In this document: positions 21,437-29,505 of the stretch, piece by piece
Layout of the letters: every line of letters begins with the position of its first letter
Numbering within the stretch: the first letter of the stretch is position 1
Source: Deinococcus sp. KNUC1210
Lineage (GTDB): Bacteria; Deinococcota; Deinococci; Deinococcales; Deinococcaceae
Reading direction: 5' to 3'
Length of the DNA: 64,000 bases
Assembly (NCBI RefSeq): GCF_022344005.1
Contig: NZ_CP092190.1
Coordinates: 930,001 to 994,000, forward strand
Program-made: the position numbers and the translations under genes
The notes under the pieces: generated by a model
The model's input: only the letters and a program-made list of their open reading frames with translations
Database searches by the model: none
Told to the model about the DNA's origin: nothing

Positions 21437-22048
21437 ATGAAGAACACGTTTGCCGTGTCGATGACCGTACTGCTGGCACTGACACTGGGCGGCAGCATTC
21501 TGGGCTACCGCCTCGCCACTGCCGAGGAAAAGCCCGCCGCCGAAGCCGCCCAGTCCACCGAATCCTCTCCCAAAGACGTGACGCCCGCCACCCCCGGCCC
21601 GAGTGCCGAAAGCGGCGCAGCGGCCAACGGTGACGCCTCGGCCCCCAGCAGTGCGGGTGCGACGCAGGCCACCACCAACGCCGCGAACACCGCCAGCAGC
21701 ACGCAGGCGGCTGGCGCAGCGGCAGGCAATACCACCACGGCAGCCGCGAATACCACTGCCGCTGCCGCCGCGACCACCAACGCCGGAGACGCCGCCAAGG
21801 GCAAGGCTGTGTTTGCCAGCGCCAGCTGTGCGGGCTGCCACGGAGCCAACGGCGAGGGCGGCATCGGGCCGAACCTGCACACCGCCGACGGCCCCAAGTC
21901 GTGGACGCTCGACCAGTTTCACACGGCCCTGCGGACTGGGCAGTCTCCGGCAGGCATGCTCAAGGCCCCGATGCCGCAGTTCGCGCCCGCTCAGGTCAGC
22001 GACGCCGACGTGGCGAACGTGTACGCCTATATCAAGACCCTGAACTGA
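21437..22048 (+). CDS. membrane-anchored c-type cytochrome
   Basis: 203 residues. An N-terminal uncleaved-looking helix (VSMTVLLALTLGGSILGYRLA), a long Ala/Thr/Ser/Pro linker (about 30-115), then a cytochrome c domain with haem site CAGCH near 132, GIGPNLH, and axial methionine in APMPQFA near 178. Likely an electron carrier tethered on the outer face of the cytoplasmic membrane, comparable to subunits feeding a haem-copper oxidase. TACGCT lies 7 nt before the ATG. A strong terminator follows. Confidence 0.9.
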   Translation: MKNTFAVSMTVLLALTLGGSILGYRLATAEEKPAAEAAQSTESSPKDVTPATPGPSAESGAAANGDASAPSSAGATQATTNAANTASSTQAAGAAAGNTTTAAANTTAAAAATTNAGDAAKGKAVFASASCAGCHGANGEGGIGPNLHTADGPKSWTLDQFHTALRTGQSPAGMLKAPMPQFAPAQVSDADVANVYAYIKTLN

Positions 22049-22058
22049 GCACCGAACA

Positions 22059-22117
22059 CGCGGGGCGGGAAGTGGAACCGGGGCAGTCGCCTTCTTCCGC
22101 TTCCCGCCCCGCGTTTT
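22059..22117 (+). terminator. intrinsic terminator after cytochrome c gene
   Basis: CGCGGGGCGGGAAG (22059-22072) pairs perfectly with CTTCCCGCCCCGCG (22100-22113), followed by TTTT. The loop contains a further weak pairing. Confidence 0.85.
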
Positions 22118-22217
22118 GTCGCCTACCACGCCTGTAGACGAACACGGAAAAGGCTGCATGAAGACGCGTTGAGAGCAGGCCGGAACGCCCCTGCCGCCGA
22201 GCGCGTACCCTGTGCCA

Positions 22218-23831
22218 ATGAACATCCCCTTCCTGAAGTCTGACGGCAACACTCTGCCGGGCGGCGTCACGCGGCCCACCTGGATCGTGCTGGATATCGC
22301 AGGCGAGTATCCGGCGCTCAGTCCTGGCAATCCGCTGGCGGCGCTGCTGAATCGCCAGGACACCCAGGAAGCGCTGATGACCCGGCTGGAACGCCTGCAA
22401 CACGCCGACTGGCTGCACGGCGTGCTGTTCCGCTTCGGCAGCTTCACGGCGGGTCTCAGCACCTCGCGCACCCTGCGCGACGCCTTTGCGCGGCTGTCCG
22501 AGAAGAAGCGCACCATCGCCTATCTGCCCACCCTGAGCATGCCCGCACTGCTGGCAGCCTCGGGCGCACGCGAGATCGTCGCGCCCGAATCGGCGGAAAT
22601 CAATCTGCTGGGGCTAGGGCTGGAAGTCACGTATCTGGGCGAATTCCTGAAAAAGCACGGCATCGGCTTCGAGAATCTGAGAATCCGTGAATACAAGTCG
22701 GCCCTGACACGCTTCAGCGACGACCGCATGGACGACTTCAACCGCGAGCAGCTCGGTGTCCTGCTGGACAGCATGGAAACGGCGTGGGTGAAAGACCTCG
22801 CGGAGACACGCGGGCTGGACGAAGCGGCGGTGCGCGGCTGGCTCGACCACCCGATCAGCTCGGCGGCAGCGGCCAGAGAAGCGGGCCTGCTCGACCGGGT
22901 GGCCTACGAAGACGAATTGATCGGCCCGGCGACCCGTCCCATCAGTGCCGTGCTCGACCTGCTGCGCCCGCCGCGCCGCTCTAACGGGGGCAGCGACGCC
23001 GGACGCATCGCCATCGTGCCCGTCGTCGGCACCATCGTGACCGGCAAATCTCAGCGCAATCCCCTGCCGCTGTTCGGGGGTGTCAGCGCGGGTTCCGATA
23101 CCGTGGTGGCGGCACTCCGGCGGGCTGCCGAGGACAAGAAGACAAAGGCCGTGGTGCTGTACGTCGATTCTGGCGGCGGCTCGGCGCTGGCCTCCGATCT
23201 GATCTGGCGCGAGGTGCAGCAGCTTCAGAAACCAGTGGTGGCGGTGATGGGCCGGGTGGCGGCGTCGGGCGGCTATTACGTGCTGGCCGCCGCGAAGACT
23301 GTGCTGGCAAGCCCGTACACCATCACCGGCAGCATCGGCGTGGTCAGTGGCAAGCCGGTGCTGGAGGAATTCAACCGGCGACAGGGGCTGAATCCCGAGG
23401 GTGTCAGTCGCCACGACACCGCCCTGATGTACAGCTCGGCGCGGGCGTTCAACGACACCCAGCGGCATCTGGTCGAGCGCAGCATCGAAGAGGTGTATCA
23501 GCGCTTCATCAAGCGGGTCGCAGACGGGCGCGGCATGACGACTGCACGGGTCAACGAGCTGGGACGCGGGCGCGTCTGGAGCGGTCAGGACGCACTGGCA
23601 CTGGGCCTGATCGACGAACTGGGCGACCTGCATACCGCCGTGCAGCGGGCCTGCGAACTCAGCGGCCTGCCCTACGGCGCCCCCACCTGGACGGCTGGCC
23701 CGAAGAACCGTGGCCCGCTGCCGGAATTCGCCCAGGAGGCGGCAGACGAGGCCGCCAGTCTGCACCTGACGGCAGGGCTGCCGAGCGGTCAGGTGATGAT
23801 GTGGCTCGACAGCGACCTGCATATCCGCTGA
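22218..23831 (+). CDS. SppA-like S49 serine protease
   Basis: 537 residues, double-domain SppA architecture. The N-terminal half carries the candidate general base in LRIREYKSALTRFS near residue 160; the C-terminal half carries the nucleophile in GRVAASGGYYVLAAA near 350, within the ClpP-like fold (VVLYVDSGGGSALASDLIWREV). Family members degrade cleaved signal peptides in the membrane. No N-terminal membrane helix is seen here, so the enzyme may be cytoplasmic or peripheral. Start supported by TACCCT (22206-22211) six bases before the ATG. Confidence 0.88.
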   Translation: MNIPFLKSDGNTLPGGVTRPTWIVLDIAGEYPALSPGNPLAALLNRQDTQEALMTRLERLQHADWLHGVLFRFGSFTAGLSTSRTLRDAFARLSEKKRTIAYLPTLSMPALLAASGAREIVAPESAEINLLGLGLEVTYLGEFLKKHGIGFENLRIREYKSALTRFSDDRMDDFNREQLGVLLDSMETAWVKDLAETRGLDEAAVRGWLDHPISSAAAAREAGLLDRVAYEDELIGPATRPISAVLDLLRPPRRSNGGSDAGRIAIVPVVGTIVTGKSQRNPLPLFGGVSAGSDTVVAALRRAAEDKKTKAVVLYVDSGGGSALASDLIWREVQQLQKPVVAVMGRVAASGGYYVLAAAKTVLASPYTITGSIGVVSGKPVLEEFNRRQGLNPEGVSRHDTALMYSSARAFNDTQRHLVERSIEEVYQRFIKRVADGRGMTTARVNELGRGRVWSGQDALALGLIDELGDLHTAVQRACELSGLPYGAPTWTAGPKNRGPLPEFAQEAADEAASLHLTAGLPSGQVMMWLDSDLHIR

Positions 23832-23885
23832 ACGCTCAGGGTTGACCATTCACTGAACTATCTTCCAGAGCCATCTCGCCAGCCC

Positions 23886-23930
23886 GAGCAACGAACCGCC
23901 GAGGGCACTTCTCCCGGGTTCGTTGCTCTT
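23886..23930 (+). terminator. intrinsic terminator after SppA-like gene
   Basis: GAGCAACGAACC (23886-23897) and GGTTCGTTGCTC (23917-23928) form a perfect 12-bp stem with a 19-base loop, followed by a short T tract. Confidence 0.75.
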
Positions 23931-23972
23931 TCTCGATTCAAGGTACGTTCTCGATTTAGGGTACGGTACAAT
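23930..23972 (+). promoter_or_regulatory. tandem 18-bp repeats and possible promoter upstream of marR
   Basis: TTCTCGATTCAAGGTACG (23930-23947) and TTCTCGATTTAGGGTACG (23948-23965) are adjacent copies with two mismatches, followed by TACAAT (23967-23972), a good -10. The CTCGA core recalls the published MhqR box of Bacillus, but this likeness is weak. About 180 bp of AT-richer leader separate it from the marR start. Confidence 0.4.
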
Positions 23973-24153
23973 GTGGAGCAGTTCCATCATGAACGTGCTC
24001 TGTGAGCGGCAGCAGCGACCTGGGCCTACAGAGTTATGTAGCATTTGATGCAGTATTCAAAGCAGCCCTCGCAGATGCTGAGAGCGACTGTCGGCTGTCG
24101 TCTCAACATATACGTTCCTATGAGCATGCCGACTCGCGTAGTATTTGTCCAGA

Positions 24154-24609
24154 ATGCCGACGAGATACACGGGTACAGACACAGAGAAGGCGGCGCTTGA
24201 CGCCTATATCAAGGTCTGGCGAGCCGCCCATGCGATGGAAGTGCGTGCCAACAAGCATCTGGCGCTGCACAATCTGACCATCAGCCAGTTTGGTGTGTTG
24301 GAGGCGCTTTACCATATCGGGCCACTCAGTCAGCGGCAGCTGGCCGACAAGATTCTGCGTTCCAGCGGCAATCTGACCATGGTGATCGACAATCTGGAGC
24401 GAGACGGACTGGTGCAGCGAGAACGCGATCTGAAAGACCGCCGCATCATGACGGTCTCGCTAACAGAACGCGGCCTGGAACTGATTCACAGCCTGATCCC
24501 GCAGCACATCCAGAACGTGATGCAGGTCTTCTCTGCCCTCACGCCCGAGGAACTGAGCCAGCTCGCCGAGCTGAGCAAACGCCTGGGCCTGTCGCTGGTA
24601 GAGGGCTAG
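24154..24609 (+). CDS. MarR-family transcriptional regulator
   Basis: 151 residues with the winged-helix core: ALHNLTISQFGVLEALYHIGPLSQRQLADKILRSSGNLTMVIDNLERDGLVQRERDLKDRRIMTVSLTE, a clean MarR pattern including the DRR wing. ATG 24154 is preferred over the TTG at 24145; TAGTAT lies 9 nt upstream. It precedes a dioxygenase-esterase fusion, the same gene partnership as MhqR with mhqO/mhqD in Bacillus, where the regulator responds to quinones. That function is inferred from context. Confidence 0.85.
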   Translation: MPTRYTGTDTEKAALDAYIKVWRAAHAMEVRANKHLALHNLTISQFGVLEALYHIGPLSQRQLADKILRSSGNLTMVIDNLERDGLVQRERDLKDRRIMTVSLTERGLELIHSLIPQHIQNVMQVFSALTPEELSQLAELSKRLGLSLVEG

Positions 24610-24641
24610 CGCAGCCCCCGCAGACCCCGCCAGAGACAGGC

Positions 24642-24902
24642 TCAGGGGGCGTTGACGCCCAGCGACTTCACACCGTCCAGTTCCCAGTTTTCGACAACGT
24701 AATACAGAATCGAGCTGAGCGGCACGTCGTAGGTCCGCTGATTGGTCGCCAGCGATACCACCTTGTTCAGGCCCTGCGATACGTACAGGCTGTAATCGTT
24801 CCGAAAATTGCTGACCTGTACCCGTGTGGCCTGGAAGAACAGCGTCTCGCCATTGACGAGCCAGACGCCCACCGCGAACTTGTACTCGGTTGTGCTGGTC
24901 AT
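24642..24902 (-). CDS. small conserved hypothetical protein, 86 residues
   Basis: Starts MTSTTEYKFAVGVWLVNGETLFFQ and ends SLGVNAP. Predominantly beta, no signal or membrane segment; the FRNDYSLYVSQGLNKVVSLATNQRTYDVPLSSILYYVVENWEL part looks like a compact all-beta domain. ATG 24902 is chosen because TACGCT (24909-24914) sits six bases before it; the frame itself continues 20 codons upstream. Lies between marR and the mhqOD-like fusion on the opposite strand. No family recognised. Confidence 0.65.
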   Translation of the reverse strand: MTSTTEYKFAVGVWLVNGETLFFQATRVQVSNFRNDYSLYVSQGLNKVVSLATNQRTYDVPLSSILYYVVENWELDGVKSLGVNAP

Positions 24903-25027
24903 AGGAGTAGCGTACCGCATTTTTTCCTGCTCAATGAGTGAAAAATGAACGGGTGTCTGCATGGCCCACCGAAGCCAGGAGAAGGCAACACGAAAGGCAG
25001 GTTACAAATACCTTCAACGTTAAGTGG

Positions 25028-25033
25028 TTTAAT
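25028..25033 (+). promoter_or_regulatory. -10 element TTTAAT, leaderless promoter of dioxygenase-esterase gene
   Basis: TTTAAT is six bases before ATG 25040. Just upstream AACGTT and TTAA-N5-TTAA symmetry could be a MarR operator; this part is weak. Confidence 0.4.
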
Positions 25034-25039
25034 GTCCAC

Positions 25040-26749
25040 ATGAAGAACTCTGTTCAAGGTTTGCACCATGTCACCGTGATGGCAGCCAGCGCCCAGCGCA
25101 ATATCGACTTTTACAGCGTGGTCCTGGGGCAGCGGGTGGTCAAGGTCACGGTCAATTTCGACGATCCGGGCACGTATCACCTGTACTACGGCGACCGGGT
25201 GGGCAGCCCCGGCACGGTCATGACGCACTTTCCGTGGCAGGGTGCGGCGCGTGGCGTGCGCGGCAACGGCGAGGCAGTGGCGACGGCGTACAGCATCGGT
25301 GCCGACAGCCTCGACTACTGGCGCGAGCGGCTGAACGAGCACGGATTCGCGCCCACCGAGACTCAGCGCTTCGGGCACACGGTGCTGAGCGCCGAGGACC
25401 CGGACGGCACGCTGATCGAACTGATCGTCGACGAGCGGGCTGCCGGACTGGAAGTGCCAGTGTCGTGGCCTGCCTCGCCCGTTCCAGCACAGCACGCGCT
25501 TCAGGGCTTTCACAGCGTGACGCTCTGGGTGAGCAGCGTGAAGCCCATTGCCGATCTGCTGGTGGGGCAACTCGGCTTCGAGGCTGCCGGACAGGACAGC
25601 GACCCCGAAGGCACCCGCTACCGCTTCCGTGGCGCGGGGGCAGGCGTGGGCCTGTACGTGGACGCGGTGGAGCGCCCCGGCAAGCCCAGGGGCCGCTTCG
25701 GGGCGGGCAGCATTCATCATGTGGCGCTGCGGACGGTGGACGACAGCGAACAGGCCGAATACATGGCAACGCTGAAACAGGCAGGCTACCAGCCGACCCC
25801 GGTGCAGGATCGTCAGTACTTCCACAGCATCTATTTCAGAGAACCCAATGGCGTGCTGTTCGAGATTGCCACCGACGCGCCCGGCTTCGATGCCGACGAG
25901 AGCGTGGACGAACTGGGCAGTCACCTGATGCTGCCGGAGTGGTTCGAGAGCAAGCGGTCTGCCATCGAGCAGCGGGTGCCGCGTGTCGTGAATCACGAAT
26001 ACAACGTGGAAATCGGTGGCGGCACCTCCGGCAGACCTCTCCAGCAGACCCCTGTCGCTGAGGCGGCAGCCACGGCCCCGCAGCAGCCCGGCAGCCCGTC
26101 CGGTCAAAGTCCGGCACGCGACAGCGCCACGCGGCGGGCAGGCCGCCCCCTGTCAGAGGCCAGGGTCGCTCTCGTTCTGGTGCACGGGCGCGGAGGCACA
26201 GCCGACGACATCCTGCAACTGACGGATGTCTGGAACCAGTCGGTGTATGCATACCTTGCGCCGCAGGCTCCTACTCTGCCCGGACAGGGACCGTCGTGGT
26301 ATCCGCAGAGTTTCCTGGCCCCGGTGGAGCAGAACCAGCCCGCCCTCGACACGGCGCTGGGCCGCCTTGAAGCTCTGATGGCCGAACTGGCTGCGGCGGG
26401 CATTCCTGCCGAGCGCGTGATGCTGGGCGGTTTCTCGCAGGGAGCATGCCTGGTCAGCGAATTCGTGGCCCGCCACCCGCAGCGCTACGGCGGCGTGTTC
26501 GTGTACAGCGGCGGCCTCATCACCCTGGAACACAGCGGCAACCTCGCGGGCACCCCCATCTTCATGGGCAACAGCGATCAGGACGCGCACGTTCCGCTGG
26601 AGCGCTTTCAGCAGAGCGCCGACCTCCTGACGGCAATGGGAGGCAACGTCGATGCCCGCGTGTATCCGGGCATGCCGCACACCATCGTGCAGGAGGAACT
26701 GGACGCGGTGGGCCGCATGATGCAGTCGCTCGCCTTCGAAAGCGTGTGA
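25040..26749 (+). CDS. ring-cleaving dioxygenase fused to esterase (MhqO-MhqD-like)
   Basis: 569 residues with two enzymes in one chain. Residues about 1-320 form two glyoxalase/VOC units with metal ligands in GLHHVTVMA (near 8), HHVALRT (near 231) and FEIATD (near 280), as in ring-cleaving dioxygenases MhqO/LinE-like. A Pro/Ala/Gln-rich linker (about 330-370) leads to an alpha/beta hydrolase with VALVLVHGRGGTADD (oxyanion region), nucleophile GGFSQGACL near 463, Asp in NSDQDAHVP near 513 and His in MPHTI near 545, the carboxylesterase/MhqD type. In Bacillus these are separate genes under MhqR control and detoxify hydroquinones. The start at 25040 rather than 24938 is set by the VOC domain beginning there and by TTTAAT-N6-ATG. 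Confidence 0.88.
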   Translation: MKNSVQGLHHVTVMAASAQRNIDFYSVVLGQRVVKVTVNFDDPGTYHLYYGDRVGSPGTVMTHFPWQGAARGVRGNGEAVATAYSIGADSLDYWRERLNEHGFAPTETQRFGHTVLSAEDPDGTLIELIVDERAAGLEVPVSWPASPVPAQHALQGFHSVTLWVSSVKPIADLLVGQLGFEAAGQDSDPEGTRYRFRGAGAGVGLYVDAVERPGKPRGRFGAGSIHHVALRTVDDSEQAEYMATLKQAGYQPTPVQDRQYFHSIYFREPNGVLFEIATDAPGFDADESVDELGSHLMLPEWFESKRSAIEQRVPRVVNHEYNVEIGGGTSGRPLQQTPVAEAAATAPQQPGSPSGQSPARDSATRRAGRPLSEARVALVLVHGRGGTADDILQLTDVWNQSVYAYLAPQAPTLPGQGPSWYPQSFLAPVEQNQPALDTALGRLEALMAELAAAGIPAERVMLGGFSQGACLVSEFVARHPQRYGGVFVYSGGLITLEHSGNLAGTPIFMGNSDQDAHVPLERFQQSADLLTAMGGNVDARVYPGMPHTIVQEELDAVGRMMQSLAFESV

Positions 26750-26782
26750 GCGCGGGCGGGGCGTAGGAAGAGACAGGAAAGT

Positions 26783-26821
26783 GGGGATGGTTGCTCTGAA
26801 GCAGCCATCCCCGTTTCTTCT
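26783..26821. terminator. terminator between fusion gene and cobT
   Basis: GGGGATGGTTGCT and AGCAGCCATCCCC pair (one G-T) around CTGA; T-rich GTTTCTTCTT follows on the plus strand. It lies between convergent genes and may act in both directions. Confidence 0.75.
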
Positions 26822-26847
26822 TGCCTGCCAGCTCCTTTCCCCGGCGC

Positions 26848-27933
26848 CTAGCTTCCTTCCGGCACACTGGCTTCGGCAAAGGTCTGCATCTCTCTGAGCG
26901 TGGCAGCAGCGCTCAGCAGCAGCGGAGCGGCCAGCACGCCGCCGGTTCCCTCGCCCAGCCGCAGTCCCAGCCGGAACATCGGCGTCAGGCCCAGGTGGGC
27001 GAGCTGGGCGGCATGTCCGATCTCGGCGCATTCGCCCGCCGCGAACAGGTAGTCACGCAGCGCCGGAGCCAGCGCCACACCGATCAGTGCGGCGCTGCCC
27101 TCGACAAAGCCGTCGAGGACGATGGCCCGCCGCTGCGCCGCCGCTTCCAGCATGATGCCCAGCATGAAGGCGATTTCCAGCCCGCCCAGATCGGCCAGCA
27201 CGCCCAACGGATCGGCGGCGGCGCTGCCCTCCCGCTTCAGCGCGTCCGAAATCACCTCGCGTTTTCGCGCGAGCGTGGTGTCGTCTACCCCGGTGCCGCG
27301 ACCGGTGACAGCCGCCACGTCCAGGCCCAGCATGCGGGCGCTGATGGCGCTGGCAGGCGTGGTGTTGCCGATTCCCATTTCACCGGGAACGAGCAGATCG
27401 GCTCCGTCCTGTATGGCCTGCCGTGCCAGTGCCGCGCCCGCCAGCACGGCAGCACTCGTTTCGTCAGCGGTCAGCGCAGCTTCCACGCGCAGATTCCGGG
27501 TACCGCGCCGGACGCTGGCAGACACCAGCCGGGAATGTGCCGGAAGGTCGGCGTTCACGCCCGCGTCGGCCACGTAGACCCGCGCTCCGACCGTGCGGGC
27601 GATGGCATTGACTGCCGCGCCGCCGCTGCCCCAGGGCGTTTCGGCCAGAAAATTGGCGACCATCGCGGGCGTCACCTCCGGCGGATACGCACTGACGCCT
27701 TCCGCCGTCACGCCGTGATCTCCTGCGGCCACGATCACCGCCACACCCCTTGGATGCGGCTGCGACGTGCCGAATACCCCCGCGAGGCGCACCGAGATCT
27801 CTTCGAGCAGGCCGAGCGACCCGGCGGGCTTGGTGAGTTGTGCCTGCCGCTCAAGGGCCTGCTGCATGGCGCCTGCGTCGGCGGGGCGAATGGCCTGAAC
27901 GAGCTGCTGAACGGTCTGCACAGAGGTAGACAT
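26848..27933 (-). CDS. cobT: nicotinate-nucleotide-dimethylbenzimidazole phosphoribosyltransferase
   Basis: Makes alpha-ribazole phosphate, the lower-ligand nucleotide of cobalamin, from nicotinate mononucleotide and dimethylbenzimidazole. 361 residues; LTKPAGSLGLLEEISVRLAGV near 33, VIVAAGDHGVTAEGVSAYPPEVT near 65, GEMGIGNTTPASA near 167, VTGRGTGVDD, ERGxx-type GLRLGEGTGG near 330. Key glutamate is retained in the last motif. ATG 27933 has GGAG 5 nt upstream; GTG 27939 is an alternative. No other cobalamin gene is nearby, suggesting salvage or a scattered pathway. Confidence 0.95.
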   Translation of the reverse strand: MSTSVQTVQQLVQAIRPADAGAMQQALERQAQLTKPAGSLGLLEEISVRLAGVFGTSQPHPRGVAVIVAAGDHGVTAEGVSAYPPEVTPAMVANFLAETPWGSGGAAVNAIARTVGARVYVADAGVNADLPAHSRLVSASVRRGTRNLRVEAALTADETSAAVLAGAALARQAIQDGADLLVPGEMGIGNTTPASAISARMLGLDVAAVTGRGTGVDDTTLARKREVISDALKREGSAAADPLGVLADLGGLEIAFMLGIMLEAAAQRRAIVLDGFVEGSAALIGVALAPALRDYLFAAGECAEIGHAAQLAHLGLTPMFRLGLRLGEGTGGVLAAPLLLSAAATLREMQTFAEASVPEGS

Positions 27934-28180
27934 GAACACTCCAGGGAATGAGAGGCGCGGTTCTCTGGCCTGCCGAAGTTCCGGCCTGCTGGCACATCCC
28001 AGAGGCTCAGCATCGGTCAGAGAGGCGGGCGTTTCAGAAAGAAAACGGGAAACAGGGAAAGGGATTCCGAGCGCGGCAGGCGTCGAGATGAACGACCTGC
28101 GACAGCCGGAACGGTCGCCACAACTTTCAGGAGTGTACTGGTTTCAGGACTCTGCCGGGCTTCAGCGGGGCAGCAGACAG
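27934..28180. other. non-coding leader region upstream of cobT
   Basis: No gene seen. On the minus strand TACACT near 28137 could be a promoter with a leader of about 200 nt. A B12-box-like stretch is present but other cobalamin riboswitch signatures are not. Confidence 0.35.
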
Positions 28181-28215
28181 AAAAGGCACGCCACCCCTCA
28201 GAGGGAAGCGTGCCT
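28181..28215 (-). terminator. intrinsic terminator after LEA-like gene
   Basis: Read on the minus strand, AGGCACGC (28215-28208) pairs with GCGTGCCT (28191-28184), followed by TTTT. Confidence 0.75.
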
Positions 28216-28235
28216 GCGAGGGCTGAAGAGTGTCT

Positions 28236-28898
28236 TTACTTCTTCAGATCGCTCCGAACGTCCTGCGCGGTGCTCTTGGCGGTGTCGGCCATCTTGCCTG
28301 CGCCGTCTTTGGCAGTCTGGGCAGCGTCGGCGGCCTTGTCAGAGGCCTTGCTCACCGCAGCGTCGGTGGCAGCCTTGGCGTCGGCCACCTTGCTCTGGGC
28401 CGTCTCCTTGGCGTCCTGCACTGCGTCCTTGGCCTGCCCGGCCACGTCCTGCACCTTGTCCTGGGCTTTTGCCGCGGTGTCTGCGACCTTGTCAGCGACC
28501 TGAGCCGCCTTCTCCTGGCCCTGGCTCTGAGCGTTCGCCACGGTTTCTTTCGCGGCAGCAACCGTGTCCTTCGCGGCGCTCTGCACGTTGGCCGCTGCGT
28601 CCTTGGTGGCGGCTGCGACCGTGCTGGCGGTGTCCTTCACCGCATCCTTGACGCCCTCCGCCTTGTCGGCCAGGGTGCTTCCGGCGTCCTGAGCAGCGTC
28701 CTTGACCTTCTTCCAGCCGTCCTGCCCCGCATCGGCCACACTCTGCACCGAATCCTTGATGCCCAGTTCTTCCAGCTTGGCGTCGAGGGCGCGGCGGTTC
28801 TGCTCACGGCTGAAGTAATACACGCCCGCGCCGATCAGAGTGCCCAACAGGATGAAGCGCTTCACGGGGAAGCGGCGGTCAGATCGTGTTTCAAACAT
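28236..28898 (-). CDS. LEA-like (group 3 type) membrane-anchored helical protein
   Basis: 220 residues. After a short basic start comes one helix (RFILLGTLIGAGVYYF, about 14-29), then about 180 residues of Ala/Lys/Asp-rich repeats of roughly 11 residues (for example KDAAQDAGSTLADKAEG, VKDAVKDTASTVAAATKDAA), lacking Cys and nearly lacking aromatic residues. This is the composition and periodicity of late-embryogenesis-abundant group 3 proteins, which fold on drying and shield membranes and proteins; a related Deinococcus protein has been tied to desiccation tolerance. TACCGT is six bases before the ATG, and AGAAGG could also serve as RBS. Confidence 0.8.
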   Translation of the reverse strand: MFETRSDRRFPVKRFILLGTLIGAGVYYFSREQNRRALDAKLEELGIKDSVQSVADAGQDGWKKVKDAAQDAGSTLADKAEGVKDAVKDTASTVAAATKDAAANVQSAAKDTVAAAKETVANAQSQGQEKAAQVADKVADTAAKAQDKVQDVAGQAKDAVQDAKETAQSKVADAKAATDAAVSKASDKAADAAQTAKDGAGKMADTAKSTAQDVRSDLKK

Positions 28899-28988
28899 CC
28901 TTCTACGGTAGGCCCTCAGCCCCCAGCTCAGATGAGTGCTGCCTGAGGGCTACTTGAGTCGGCGTAGAGACAGGGCGGCGCACGGAAC

Positions 28989-29372
28989 TCAGAGACCAGC
29001 CGTCAGTCCGAGGCGCTCTGCCAGCCGCTCGCTGAAGAGCCACTCCTCCCGGTCGTCCGGCCCTGCGTCCGTGTTCAGGTCTTCCCCGATCCGGACCAGG
29101 ACACAGCCGCGCTCCAGATAAAACTCACGGATCATGCGCCAGGCCTCTTCGTCGCTGCCCGCTTCCATCTCCAGATCGGCCAGCGTTTCCCAGAGGTCTG
29201 GGTCGATGTCCTGACTGTACAGCGCCTCGGCGTGGGCGCTCAGAACGTAGGCGTCTACCCGTTCGTCGCGGCTGTAGGTGCCGCCCGGTTCGCGCCGCTC
29301 CAGCCGCTCGTCACGCTCGTACAGACCCGCCTGAAACTGCTCCCACTGCTCCTGTGTCAACCGAATTTCCAT
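28989..29372 (-). CDS. acidic hypothetical protein, 127 residues
   Basis: Starts MEIRLTQEQWEQFQAGLYERDERLERREP; rich in Glu, Asp and Arg, mostly helical, with a globular C-terminal part (WRMIREFYLERGCVLVRIGEDL, EEWLFSERLAERLGLTAGL). ATG 29372 is set by TACAGT 7 nt upstream (29380-29385); the longer frame from 29450 has no such support. No family recognised; cytoplasmic by sequence. Confidence 0.65.
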   Translation of the reverse strand: MEIRLTQEQWEQFQAGLYERDERLERREPGGTYSRDERVDAYVLSAHAEALYSQDIDPDLWETLADLEMEAGSDEEAWRMIREFYLERGCVLVRIGEDLNTDAGPDDREEWLFSERLAERLGLTAGL

Positions 29373-29505
29373 GCTTCCGACTGTAGAGCAAGCAGGAGAG
29401 CGGCGGGCAGGGTAAGAGCGGCACTCAGCGAAACAGAAGGAGCCCCCCATTTCAATCAGGCTTTCTCAGAGTCAGCGCCGCCGGAAGGCTCTAGACTGGA
29501 CATCT

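Noticed and set aside
26821..27951. 376-codon plus-strand frame over cobT
   Set aside because: Antisense to a complete, motif-verified CobT; His/Gln/Arg-rich shadow composition.
27934..28180. Possible cobalamin riboswitch upstream of cobT
   Set aside because: Only a B12-box-like stretch with partial match to AGCC and TGCC ends is present; the conserved GCCACTG and CCGCAACTG-type segments were not found.
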